Shown: positions 34,341-45,952 of the stretch, piece by piece | Layout: every line of letters starts with the position of its first letter | How positions within the stretch are numbered: the stretch's first letter is position 1 | Assembly (NCBI GenBank): GCA_001910725.1 | Contig: MJGA01000001.1 | Span: 2,576,168-2,640,167, forward strand | Length of the DNA: 64,000 nt | Direction: 5' to 3' | From: Phanerodontia chrysosporium | Lineage: Eukaryota; Basidiomycota; Agaricomycetes; Polyporales; Phanerochaetaceae | Program-made: the position numbers and the translations under genes | The notes under the pieces: generated by a model | The model's database searches: none | What the model saw: the letters and a program-made list of their open reading frames with translations, nothing else | What the model was told of the DNA's origin: nothing

Positions 34341-36171
34341 CTATTCGAGCTCGTGCCGGAGCCAGGCGCGCTGAGGGGCACGGCGTCGCGTCGGGAACCC
34401 GGACGGGAGACCGCATGGCACGCCCCTTGGGAAGCTCTCCTCGTCGGCACTGGGCGTGCTCCAGCTTTCGCTGCGCGGGGCCGCAAACTTCAGGGAGAGG
34501 CTCATGTGCCCGAGCGGAATCGCACCAGCCGCAGCCGCGGGCAGGTCGGACGGCGCGTCTGTGAAGCACGCGACGCTGCGCATGTACTTGCGGGCATTGA
34601 GGTTCGCGAGAAGCGTGTTGAAGTAGAGTGCGCCAAGCGGGTATTCGAATGCTGCGAAGACAAGCGTCGTCGGGCGCCATGCGAGCTGCAGGGCTGTCAG
34701 AGAAGGCGGAGATGGTGAGGGAAGCTGCGCACCAGGCTGAAGTCTACGACGGCGAGCATGGCAGTCCAGAGTCCCGTGTTGATTGTCATAATCGTGAGGC
34801 GGTAGAGGAGCCTGTCCGTCCTGCCTGAGTGCTGAGCTGATATCTTCCTCATAGAAAACCGGTTGCACGTACCTCCGGAACACCATGTGGCGTTTCTTCT
34901 GAAGGAGAACAGACATCCAGGTGGCGATGAGAACATCAACGAAAGCGGACACAGCCCGTAGGCTGACCGCCACAGACTACTGATGACATGAGAAGAGTCA
35001 TAGATACAGGATGAGGAGACCTACGCCATCGCGATGAATTTGCCAGAAGACAGACACCGGGACATCTTCACGTCTGCACTGCAATGAGGTCTATGTGGCC
35101 TAAATCACAGACTTACTTACAAAGACCAAGCAGTCCAGACTACGTATGCCATGTCAGCATCGTATGTTGCGATGAATGAGGTTGTGTACCCACTAGCTGA
35201 CCCAACTAGGCTGCCCATCAGCATCACGGTGTGCGCAGAAATTCCAGTGGAGCGTACCCAATTGCCATGTCGCGATTAGCATCTGCGGAATACGATTAGA
35301 AGGAGGAAGGTTTCGCTTGAGGAGTCTCACCGTTAGTGCCAAGAAGGCACGTACGACTCGGCTTCCTTCAGAGACTAAGAGGGATTTTGTTTGTATTCAG
35401 AATTCTGGGGAAGCGTACGTCACTTACATAGGTAGATGCGATGGAGGAAGAAGAGTTGGACAACGAGCCCACGACAGCCTGATGTCACTTTAGCACTCTC
35501 CATACTTTGTATCATCGACGTGCGCACCGAGATCAAGATGCGAATCTGAAGTTTGCGGAAAGCGTCAGCGAATATGTCGACGGGATACATTTGATACAGA
35601 CTTACAACTAAGCCCCTGTATGAAGTGTTGGGTACGTTTTCAGAACTATGTCCAGACGACTCACGCTGGGATCGATTTGGTGAGGAGGCTCGTCGGGGTG
35701 GCCATCAGAGGGAAGACTGGGGTGGATGATGGGTTATGCGACTTCTTGAGCCAATGACAACCGGTACGCACTTCCTGCAAAGCTCAGGAACTCGACGGAA
35801 GTGTCCATCAACCACAAAGCGGCGACCTAGATATTTGGGTGACTGGTCCAACATCCGAAGACAATTTCGCCCCATATAACCTACCACTGTCTTCAATAAG
35901 AAATGGTCTGACTCATAGCTAAGTCGTGGTCAGTGCTTGGAAATCGGGCATGTAAACATAGAATACCAACGCACTTCATAAAGTAGAGGAATCTAAAGGT
36001 GAAACATGGTGAGATCAGTGGCATGGAGACGGGAAAAGCTCACGTTTGCATACACCCTGCACCCCAGAGGGCGCACGAGACCGCGGCACCGACAACGTTG
36101 GAGATGTAAGCCCCTAGGGGGTTGCTGAGAGCGCAATGCGCGAGTGAAATTGCCGCAGCGGTGTCAGTCAT
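34341..36171 (-). CDS. DUF6534-type multi-pass membrane protein, copy 1
   Basis: This is a large agaricomycete family of seven-helix membrane proteins of unknown function. The start is the ATG at 36171 (MTDTAAAISLAHCALSNPLG), followed by the family opening 'GAYISNVVGAAVSCALWGAG' and, after an intron, 'FLYFMK'. A middle exon gives 'LVVQLFFLHRIYL', the usual 'VQ-FF-xRIY' signature. The C-terminal exons give 'AVSAFVDVLIATWMSVLLQK', 'ALQLAWRPTTLVFAAFEYPL' and 'GALYFNTLLANLNARKYMRS', the most conserved block of the family. Many small exons are present and not all joins were resolved. It is paralogous to 37532-39348 on the same strand. Confidence 0.68.
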
Positions 36172-37531
36172 GGCCGATGAACGAAGGGCTGGGGCTCGTG
36201 TGGGACGCCTGAGCGAGCCTGTCAACCGTGGATGTGCATCTTATACCCTTATGCATGTGACCGATCCACGAGAAGACACCGGCGTGCCCCAACATGCTGT
36301 CGGCAGCCAAACTGACAATTTGAGCTTGCGCCGCTACTGTCAAAGATTGCCACTGCGGACTCCATAACAGTGATGTGGCGTTCAAGTCAATATTGAATCC
36401 CAAGAACAGGTCCGAAGATGTCGTGGGTCTGCAGGAAATCAGCACGAAAGATAGGTGAACACCACACTGACAGGCGTCGCGAGAACGCACGACGACATGA
36501 CCGAAGGGGAGCAATACCGACATTGTAGCCTTTACCACAACCACCCAGCATATTCCAGGCAGTTCAAGTTGCAACAATCATCGTGAATCAAGGCGTGGCC
36601 GAGGGGGATCACTTGCGGGTAGTCGGTCCGGAGGTGTAACCTCAGCCTAGTTTACTGGTGCATCAGCAAGCAGCGCCGTCGTCCGAGTACCATGCTGGTT
36701 ACTCGCTCGCAGCATCACAGAGCGCCACACAGAGCGATTTACGGCGTGCGCTATACTACTCAGAGGTAAAGCTCTCTGAGAGATTCCGCTGCGAAGAGCT
36801 GGTCTTTGATATTGCATCAGGATTTGGGGAAGTAGCTGTCGAACTTGAATTTCACTGACCGCATTCGAGAGCGTGTATGATCACTGGCCGCCTCAACTCG
36901 CAGATTTAGGAGGTGGATTTACTTCTGAGGCTCGCGCGCCACGCAATGTATCACTGAAACTGCACCCGCCACGGTGAGTGATGGTGCAGAGTAACGAGAT
37001 CTCCACCTCGTCCATAGCTATCATTCTTCGAGCGAGCAGATGGGCGTGTTTTACGATTACGATGCGTTGAACATGCAAGTCGCCAAGCTTCAAGATTGAT
37101 TTTGAAACTGTGCTGGTGGTGGAACACCAACAAGTCGATATCGCAGCCTGCGACCAAATCTAGCTTCCGAAAAACTCCGATACTATGATCATCAATTCAA
37201 GTTGGGCAAGTGTAATTGGTCGGTTCTGAACCGGACCTCGTTCTCGGACAATCACCAGACGATTCGAAAAAGATCTGGTGTAGCAACAATGGAAAGGGAA
37301 GGGTCTTCTGATTGTTACCGTAATACGTGAGACGGTCAGCGCCATCTCAACGGGTGAGCGAAATGCCAATGGTGTCCGCCAGTGATGAGCTACAACTACT
37401 ACTGCTGACAGACAGACATGCTTTTCGGGCTGGTCAGGAACTACCATATCTTGCCACCAATCCTCAAAATAGTTAGGATGGTTCATCTGGAAAGCTGGAC
37501 GGATGTGTCAGCATTACTTCACTTAGTAGCA
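36172..37531. promoter_or_regulatory. Intergenic between DUF6534 paralogs, with TATA-like box
   Basis: A TATAAG-type box on the minus strand near 36240 lies about 70 bp upstream of the copy 1 start. An ORF near 37160-37486 (containing 'NHPNYFEDWWQDM') follows the end of copy 2 and could be an extra 3' exon. Otherwise nothing is recognised. Confidence 0.3.
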
Positions 37532-39348
37532 TCAAGGGTATCTCACCTCAATCGTCGAGTCGACGCCATTCTTCTTCTTTGCTTGCAGGGAGACGCCATT
37601 GGCGTTGCCTCCGACCTCCTTAACGGGCGATAGCTCGATCGTGCGACTCGCAAATTTAAGGCTACTGCCCATCCGAGCGCCACGAGTGTTGCTGACGTCA
37701 GTCGTATCGCAAGGCGCGTCTGTCTCACAGTACGCCATGCTGCGCATGTACTGCCGCGCGTTCAGGTTCGCGAGAAGCGTGTTGGCGTACAACGCGCCAA
37801 GTGGGTACTCGAAGACGCTGAACACGAGGTTCGTCGGGCGCCATGCAATCTAAGTCTGGTCAGCGGTGTGTAGCGCATGCACGCGAAGCTAGTGCGCACT
37901 AGGCTGAAGTCAACGACCGCAAAGACGGCGGTCCAGAGCCCTGTGTTTACCGTCATGATGGTAAGGCGAAAGATCAGGCGCTCAGACCTATGCGGAGGTT
38001 AGTGGTGGTGCGCCAGGCAACGGACAAGAACATGCCTCCGGAAGATATGGCGTCGTTTCGACTGGAGCAGGAACGTCATCCAGACGGCAATAACGACGTC
38101 GACGAATGCTGAAATGGCTCTGCAGCTGATGGATATGGACTGCCTGGAGGTCAGCTAGGTGAGTAGATGGTCGGAGAGGCGCACGCACTATGTCGCGAGA
38201 ACTGGTGAAAACAGTGGCGACCGTTTTATATCTGGATTCTGTTTAGATGACACCATGTGAACAGGTCGATTGCAACGCACATGGAGAAAGCGGCCCATAC
38301 TGAACGGACGGATGGTCAGACCTCTACACGCTTGGGGAAGCGTCCTTAGGCACGTACATGAGACGCCAACTTGACCGAGATCATTAGCAACTGAGAGCGA
38401 CTAAAAATACTCTCACACCCACCGATTTGCCACAGCGCAATCAGAGTCTTTGTGATAGAGTTCAGCGGTACAACAGCTCCGTCGACGCAGGACACGCACC
38501 GTAAGCGCAAGGCAAAATCGCACTAACAAGCTCTCGCGAGAAACTGGAGAACAGAGCCTCGTCATGCGAAGATTGACCATGGAGCTAGAAACCAGACTTA
38601 CATCGGTAGATACGATACAGAAAAAAAGACTGTACAATCAAAGCGATCACGTACTGATTATCATTAACACTGAAGCACCATCGTTTAGTAGGCGAGAACA
38701 TACTGTGAATAATGTGCGGATCTGGATTTTCAGGCTTTTTGAGCAGGATTGTAGTGTGTAAGAACATCGAATACCCACTACCAAGGCCCTATGGAATGAC
38801 TCCGTGAATGGGCGACGATGATAGATATCCAGACCTGACTTACGGTGGAATAGAAGCAGTGATAATACTTGTCGGGCTCGCCATCAGCGGGAAGACTGCA
38901 CCGACGAACAATCCAATCAGTCGCATCGTCTTTGGTGTAGAGGATGGTGCACGTACTGCCTACGAACAAGAGCACTTCGACCACTGTGCCCATCATCCAC
39001 ACCACGACGACCTGCGTAGGGGTTCTCAGTCAGACAGCCGGTGGGATGTTAGGAGGCACATGCCAGAGCTTTCAACAGTAATGGATCGGACGCGTAACTG
39101 ACTCGATGGGCTCAGTGACGATGAACAGATGCGATGTGCGCGCGACACACTTCATGAAATACAAAAAACTGTGAGTCGAGGGGTGAGCTTCCCGTTGGGA
39201 AAAAGATGGAGCTGGTAGCGTACGTTTGCAAGCAGCCAGCGCCCCACAGGGCACACGACAGCGCCATGCCAACGATATTTGCCATGTACTGGTCCAAGGG
39301 ATTGTTGATGACACAGCTGGCCATAGCAGTGCTCGGAGAGATAATCAT
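37532..39348 (-). CDS. DUF6534-type multi-pass membrane protein, copy 2
   Basis: This is a tandem paralog of the gene at 34341-36171. The start is the ATG at 39348 (MIISPSTAMASCVINNPLDQ), followed by 'YMANIVGMALSCALWGAGCL', 'FLYFMK', 'VVEVLLFVGSTCTILYT' and 'VIALIVQSFFLYRIYRCKS'. The conserved C-terminal block 'MFSVFEYPLGALYANTLLAN' and 'LNARQYMRSMAY' is complete. The N-terminal 'VSCALWGAGCMQT' of copy 1 and 'LSCALWGAGCLQT' here are nearly the same, which supports local duplication. The hydrophilic tail may continue in a further exon near 37480. Some internal joins remain unresolved. Confidence 0.68.
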
Positions 39349-40146
39349 GGTGGCGGAACGTTTGACGAGCCGGCAGGGAAAGCCGGAGAGTGTCTTATGA
39401 GGTCTGCTCGAGACGGGTCCCCGGTGAAGTGACAGGGTGCAATTCTGTCATCGTCTCTTTAGGACAGTCCGCACGGCCTGCCCCTGAGGCCTGAGGTTGA
39501 GCCTCCGGGCTCCATCGCAGATGGTGTGGCGTCGCGGCACGCCGGGAGAATGTTCATTTTCGGGTATCGTGACGCGCTGACGACCCCGGTATACATGAGC
39601 AAGGATATCTTTGGAGTAGCCCGACTAGGCACCTGGAAAGTTGTCCCTCCCAAAGTCTGCAATTGTGACGTCTACCAGCCGAGAAGAAGGCTCACCTCCG
39701 TCCGCTTTATATCGGCTTGCTCGAGATGGCACTTGGGCGTTCGCAGTAGTGGTGATGTGCGATGGTTTCTTGGATAGCCTCAACGTATAAGATCTCCGAG
39801 GAGGCGAGCTGCTACAAGAATTCGATATCCGCTTTCGAACTGTGCATTCAGCAAGGAGAACAAGACAGGGAGGAGCTGGAGCTCGCTAGCCTTCCGGGCG
39901 CTGACCTCCGATTGTCGGAGATCAAACGATCAAGAGCCTGATTCGGAAGTTGCTGTCGTTCGTCTCGGGCTATCTCCAGCGAGCGTGACACCTCATCGGA
40001 GGCAGACGTCGAACAAGTGCGTTTAGAGCATCTCTCTAGCTTACGACTCCAAGCAGGGCTTGTCTGATCCTTCGTGCTGGTACCTACACTACTTTCATAT
40101 ACGGCCCAAAATAATGTACACGCTCGCTATAGGGCGTGCACTTCCC
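39349..40146. other. Intergenic, no gene recognised
   Basis: The stretch contains unremarkable short ORFs and holds the 3' flank of the epoxide hydrolase gene. Confidence 0.35.
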
Positions 40147-41334
40147 CTACAGCCTAGCTTTCCCCAAAACCGCGCTCTCAATCCACGACTCGAGGTCTCT
40201 GGCGACTTGGTCCGCGTGGGATAGGATGAACCAATGATCGGCGTCGTACTCTGTTGTAGTTACGCTGTGATTCCTGAACGCATCGTTTTCGAAGATGATA
40301 CGTCCAATCTCAGGGGTGCAGATGTAGTCCTTGGACACCGCTGCAAAGAAGATCGGTGCGCTCGCCGGTGGGAACCTGCGCTCGGGCGGGATCTCTGGTT
40401 TGAGGGACAACGCATTGGCACATCCACATCTGCGGTAGACAAACATGACACCTACGCTGATCGTCCTTGGCTGCCAGCTGGCTCGTCATGACCTTGTACC
40501 AGCATGTCGGTGCTGCGAAGCCGTTCCTCTCAAATGTCTTCTTGAAGTGGATGAAGTCCTCTTCGGACATGTACTGTGGCCTCGGCGCTGCGTAATCCTC
40601 CAGCAGGTTCTGCTTGAGTGCCCCAGCTTCTATGAGCCGCGTCTGCCAGTCAGTTGGGTCGTGAGGATACAGTAGGCTGATGAATGAGTCCATCTGGGAG
40701 CAGTATCAGTCTCAAGGGCTACTTGTGGGCGCAGACCACTCACATGCTCCTGGATCACGATGTGCGCGTCGGGCTCGCTGAAAAATAGCCAGTAGCCACA
40801 CTTCGCCTGCCCATACTCTGCCTTCTGCAGCTCCAAGAACGTTTCGAACTCCATCGGAGGGACGACCGGAAGGAACGGCGTGGCGAGGAAGACGTATGCG
40901 AGGCAGCGCTCGGGATAATGGCTCGCAAGGCGTGCGACAACAATGCAACCCCTGCGCACGGCGTCAGGACCACAGGCACCAAACAAAACCGACAGCAGCA
41001 CGCACCAGTCATGGCCGACCGCCACGACAGCGCCGAGGCCCTCCGCGTCGACAATGTCGACCATATCGCGGCACAGCGCGCTGGGCACATATGCCGCGGG
41101 GTCCGTCGGCTTGTCGGTCGCGCCGTAGCCAAGCATGTCCGGCGCGAGCACGCCGTACCCGCACGCCTGCAGCCGCGGCGCGAGCTGCCGCCAGTCCCGC
41201 GAGGTCGACGGGAAGCCGTGGCAGAGCAGCAGCGTCGGCTTCGCGGGCTGCGCCGGAGAGAAGTAGTAGTGATACCTCACCCCTCGCGAGGTGATGTTGT
41301 CCTTGGAGAGCCAGGAGTCCATGGGTGATACCAT
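40147..41334 (-). CDS. Soluble epoxide hydrolase, complete copy
   Basis: This alpha/beta-hydrolase opens epoxides to diols. The start is the ATG at 41334 (MVSPMDSWLSKDNITSRGVR); a second in-frame ATG is four codons on. The oxyanion motif is 'LLCHGFPSTSRDW', the nucleophile Asp lies in 'VAVGHDWCVLLS', a lid Tyr lies in 'GYWLFFSEPDAH', and the catalytic His lies in 'DADHWFILSHADQVARDLES'. Introns are near 40695-40743 and at about 40409-40474; the last one (66 nt) joins 'AAKDDQ' to 'IPPERRFPPASAPIFFAA'. The TAG stop is at 40147. All frames are open. The gene neighbours the terpene cyclase, and most of it is duplicated at 50.5-51.8 kb. Confidence 0.88.
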
Positions 41335-41660
41335 GGCGGCATGGACCTCGACGCCGCATCTTTATAGGGATCTGCTTGCACCAGTGGGCTAGACCGTTTC
41401 CCGCCTTCGACGCTTTGCAGATCGCGAGCACGCGCACAGAATGAGGGCAATGTGTCCGATGTCGGGCTACATTGGCGGTTTGGCAATCCTGCCGGGTGAT
41501 AGGGCAGCCCAGGATGGATAGCTGGCACCGGGATGCTGCGGGAACCTGTACCTCGTCGAGCCACCAGTACACGCCACTTCATCGTGGTGCCTGACCTTGG
41601 TAGTTTTCACATCGGCTCCTTCCAATGTAGCCAATATTGTTCCAAACTGGGTGCAATTGG
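40419..41660. repeat. 1,242-bp segmental duplication, source-like copy
   Basis: This segment matches 50527-51768 over the same length with only scattered substitutions. It spans part of the last intron, all upstream exons and about 325 bp of 5' flank of the epoxide hydrolase gene. Confidence 0.9.
41361..41368 (-). promoter_or_regulatory. TATA box of the epoxide hydrolase gene
   Basis: On the minus strand CCTATAAA lies about 27 nt upstream of the ATG at 41334. The same box is kept in the duplicated copy near 51470. The short distance implies a very short leader, or that the Met four codons downstream is used. Confidence 0.5.
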
Positions 41661-42470
41661 TCATGGACCACCTAGCGCCGCATAAGCACGGATTTCTAAT
41701 GAGTAGACCCGGCTGCTCGGCCGCCTACCTGGGTTCGCAAGGACGCCGAATCGTGTTCTGATGCTATGTGGGTTAGATTCACCGACACATAGCAAGGGCG
41801 TAAGTACCGATTAGACCATTGTGGGTATGGCGCCACACCATTCCGGTTCGGGTTGGGTCTTGATGCGCTCCGGCGATGCACGGAGCCTGCGCGGTCCCTC
41901 TCAGCGAAGGTCTCCCTCACAAAAACTCCGAACTGATGCCAGTCTCCGCACGATGGTCGGGGTTGCGTGCAAGCTCACGGTCTGCAGCGAGCGCCCGCCG
42001 GGGGTTGCGGTGGGTTGCTCCTTGTCGGGAGAGCGTTCTGGGAGACAATGCACATGAAATGGCATTGATTACTCCGGCGGAGAGCGGAGGTGCCTTCGAA
42101 CGCTCAGCAAGTTGGAAGCAAGCAACGCGAGTTGTTTGGTAGCGTGAAAGACAGGCAGATAGGGGGATACTATCGCGGTATCGGTATGTTCGGAGACTTC
42201 AGCAGGGATTACCAGTGAAGCAGGATATTGAGGTATGTCAGAACGTCGAATATAACTGGGATCACGCCTTGAGGGACGTTGGGCAAGGACACAAACCTTC
42301 CGCTCGACAAGCGTCAGGACTTTCAGCGTGCCCGGCAAATTCCGGGATCAAATCTCTTTTACTTGATCTGGCAACTCTAGTAGTACAGGGAGGAAATACA
42401 GGAGATATCATATGCGGTGTTCACCCATAATAACACTAATCAGCGGTCCAAGAGATCATTATGTGCGAGT
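41661..42470. other. Intergenic between epoxide hydrolase and terpene cyclase
   Basis: No gene is recognised on either strand. Confidence 0.35.
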
Positions 42471-43702
42471 CTAGTCGGAGTCTGCGGGAGAGGCACCGGT
42501 CAACTCGCCCAGCCGGTAGCGGGGCGAGGTATAGTGGAACGCCACATATCCCTCTAACATGCTTTCAAATACCTTGCGCTCCTCGCTGTCCTGCAAAACC
42601 AGTCGAGCACGTTGAACAGTCTCGGCGGCTGCGTCGACAAGACCTTCGAGAACGCCTGGAGCAGGCAGCTCCGAGACCGTCATAATGTCGTGTACGAAGT
42701 TATCCTTTTCTCCAGCGAGCTCTTCCTTGTAGAACGAGAGAATGTCGCTGAAAGTTCGGTTAGTTTCGCACATTTGAACGAGGGAAGAATTTTGCACGTA
42801 CTTTGTATATTCCATGAAGCGGCAAAGATCCCTGAGAACCGAAGCGGGTAAGACACCTGCCAAGAGCAGAGGCATGACATACGCACGGCAAGACTTGGAG
42901 GAAGAGCGAGTCGTCAGGGAAGCGGTCTTTCTCCCATGCAAACAGCGCAAATGAGTCCCCAACACCGTTGATAGCGCGTTTGTACAGCACGTATGGGAGC
43001 GAGCCAGCCGTAAGGCACACGCGATTGCTCGTCGTGCGGTCGAGCAGCGTCGAGTTGACGAACTGCACGGTGCACGCCGCAATCGCAGCAACGGAGAACG
43101 CGCCGAAAAACGTCGGCGCGCTCTGGGCGTGTTCTATGAAGCGGTCGAGCACCCAGTGGCCCTGCGGCTCGCCGGACAGCATGCGCGGCGCGAACGCCGC
43201 CAGCGCGTCTGCGCCGATCGCCTCGTCGTCGAGCGAGATCGCGAGGAACGCGTACCCGGCAATGTACGCCTGCGTGTCGAGCCGTGTGTGCCGGAAGACG
43301 AGCGTCGTGATCGCCACCGCGGCCGCCACGCGCTTCTGGCACGCCGCCGACGTGGTGTCGATGCAGCCCCATGCCTTGACCGTCGCCCGCAAGCTCTGGG
43401 TGACGCTGCCCGTAGGGTCGGGCTGCATCACGCGCGCAGGTATACTCACGCGCTCGACGAAGCAGCGGAGGGCGTTGCGACAGGTCTCCTCCTGGAATCC
43501 ATGTTAGTCTGATGGAAGACAAGGAGCGCGACCGCCCACGTACAGTTCCAGCTCGCTCGTCGTTGACCGCGACAAAGTCCTTGAAGTATTCTACGCCTAC
43601 CAGAGCTCTGGAGACGATCTACATGAGTCAAGCGCGTGCGTATGTCGCAGTGTCAGCTCACCTCAACCGAGCCTGAAGCTGTCCTGCAAGGTCGACCAGC
43701 AT
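42471..43702 (-). CDS. TRI5-type (trichodiene synthase family) sesquiterpene cyclase
   Basis: This is a class I terpene cyclase that ionises a prenyl diphosphate, probably farnesyl diphosphate. The start is the ATG at 43702 (MLVDLAGQLQARLR), then after an intron 'IVSRALVGVEYFKDFVAVND'. The main exon gives 'YIAGYAFLAISLDDEAIGAD' with the acidic metal-binding patch. Splicing at 42740-42789 rebuilds the NSE-type motif 'NDILSFYKEELAGEKDN' (Asn, Ser and Glu in place), exactly as in trichodiene synthases. The C-terminus 'GYVAFHYTSPRYRLGEL' fits the family. At about 330 aa it has normal length. A TATAAAA box lies near 43781-43789. The product cannot be told from sequence; agaricomycete TRI5-like enzymes are distant from the Fusarium enzyme. 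Confidence 0.82.
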
Positions 43703-45952
43703 TTGTGCAGAGAATTGTTGTTTCGCTTCTTCACGGTTGCACTGGTAGTGCCGTTGGACACTGACAGCTCAATTACCTCCGTTTTATAGCTACAGCACCA
43801 ACGGTGACCTTTGAAGACGCCTCAACATTCTCGTTGGAAATGCACTGCAAGCCACTCCTAACGTAGCGGTCTCCGGTGCACCAACCAGCGGTAGCCCTAT
43901 CTCATATTTGCCCGACGCACCGGCCATCTTGACGCTGCGTCTCGCGGACGCAAATGTACTCGACGCAAGGAGGATGCACTGCGCAATCCAATGGGAGCAG
44001 CGCATCAGCCTGTAACGCAAGACAGATTTGTTCAGCGGTAGAACGGCAAGGCCGATGCGATTCACATTCCAGCAGAACTTTAGCTCACGGTCGTGCATTG
44101 GAAATCGCTCTTCGCACCCGAGCGTGGACTGCGTGAGAAGGACATTAACGTCCAGAACAGCCCACCTGATGCGCCCGCGCTAGGACGGGTTCGCGACGTT
44201 CTCCCCGGGCGTGAGTGATCGGAAGAGGTGAGGCGCGGTCTTGCAGTAGTTGCAGAGCCTATATGGCACTGCAGAGTCTTGTGGCAGATACATTGCGCGG
44301 CCCTGCCTCAGACGCGCATTCGAGCTACTACGTCTGCCCGGCTGAAACAACAGACCCTACTTGGGTTGTGAGATGCACGAGAAGCACAATCGTATTGACA
44401 TGAGCATGATAGCCCGTTGACGACGATACCAGAAGAGGCGTGCTCAGGCGAACAACTTGGGAATTTGTGAGTGGCGGTTGAAACGGAGTTGAACATTCCA
44501 AGTTGCGTTTGATGCGCTCGCGCCCCCCCGCTCGGGCGCTAATCCAGTCTTTCCGGGACGCGTCGGACGCGTCGTTTGACCCAACCTCCGTCCATGCTTT
44601 TTTTTTTTTTTGCCAACTCGCTTCCGCGTGGAGACTTCAGAGGGATCAAATATGTATGCTCACTCGTGAAGTCCACCTTCCACCGCTGCGGGGAATCTCT
44701 GCATCAGACGGACAGGATCTCCGCAGCACGCCGGAGGTCGCAATACGGCTAACCCAACGTCACAGTGAGCTCCTGCGTGAGATGGACGTCTTGAAGTGTC
44801 CGTACGAGTTATGGCTTCGTTGCTTTGGAAATATCGAAAGACGCACATAGCCAACAGCGTCCGTTGCAGGTACGTCTTTTCTCAAGAGTCCGAACGACAC
44901 CGTGGTTTGATTTCTTCAACAGAACTGCATCAGCGTCACCTCACTCGAGGGATCCTACGCAACATCCCCAGCGTTTGTCCGCAGCCAACATGCGCGTTTC
45001 ATGAGGACCTTCTCATTTCAGATCAACAACAGAGGGATGGCCACTGTACAAGCTTACCTCACATGCGGGTGTGTCGGCACACAATTCTGACACAAACTCT
45101 GAGAAAATGGCCACCTCCGTCTTTCCTCGCTCCTTCAGTACAACAAGCTAGCGACTAGCCTGACAGTCCGCCCTGTATCTCGTTACCGGCACGGTCTGTG
45201 CTATTGACGCAGGTACCTGAGACTTCGCACTGTTGCGATGATGAGTGCCATGTCCTCTAATATGGAGAAGGAGCTATAGTGGGTCTCTCATTCCATTCAT
45301 GTACTATTCGACTGAAGGTTGATGCCGCTAGAGCTAAAGTAGTCCTGATATGCAGACCGCAGTCCAGCTCTGATGTTCAAGTCATCAGTTTACAACAGCC
45401 ATGCGCATCCTACCTACCCCGTCCCACAAGCCTGAGGATGGGAGATAAAGCGGGCTGGGCTTCCTTTTCATCTCATACGATTACGCCATTACTCTGTCGC
45501 GTTCGACGCAATAATCTATCCAGGCCTCACTGCGCCACACATCGCAGGAATTCTCAAATACCCGGCAACACAAGAGATAGCAGGTGTGAACAATCCCAAT
45601 GGGCGCCGGATGCGGCGTCGTGTCGACTTGATATGTGGCGTAAGAGGCGCTAATGGAAGCTCCAGGTTATCTGAGCAGCCGCCGGAGCGACACAGACCTC
45701 ATCGATAGCTGAGCGTTTACTAGGTCTACGGGACATGCGCTCGCTGTCTCAGGGTTTGGATGAAAGGCTCAGGAGTGGTACGAGACTGCGAGCTGAAGCG
45801 CTGATGCTTTAAGCTCCAACGTCCTGATGATGAAATTACAAGGTGTAATGAAGATGAGCAACACAGAAGCAGCACTCCTCAGCCGTGAGTGAGCTGTCCT
45901 CAGTCTGGTATATATTGTACGAGCCATACATCACCATCAGCAGGTCTTGACC
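43703..45952. promoter_or_regulatory. Long divergent spacer between cyclase and P450 genes
   Basis: The minus-strand TATAAAA near 43781-43789 serves the cyclase, and TATATATT near 45908-45915 is about 40 bp upstream of the P450 ATG. A T14-15 tract lies at about 44599-44613. ORFs at 43790-44098 and 45279-45653 show no recognisable domain. An unrecognised gene is possible in 2.2 kb. Confidence 0.4.

Noticed and set aside
40449..40474. Possible 26-nt intron near the end of the epoxide hydrolase
   Set aside because: Using the next AG gives a normal 66-nt intron that joins DDQ to IPPERRFPP in the correct frame.
40918..41328. Plus-strand ORFs of 130-190 codons over both epoxide hydrolase copies
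   Set aside because: They are antisense shadows of a clearly coding minus strand, duplicated along with it.
43430..43456. Possible 27-nt intron (GTGAGT...GCAG) in the terpene cyclase
   Set aside because: It is too short for a fungal spliceosomal intron, and the sequence is in frame and open without splicing.
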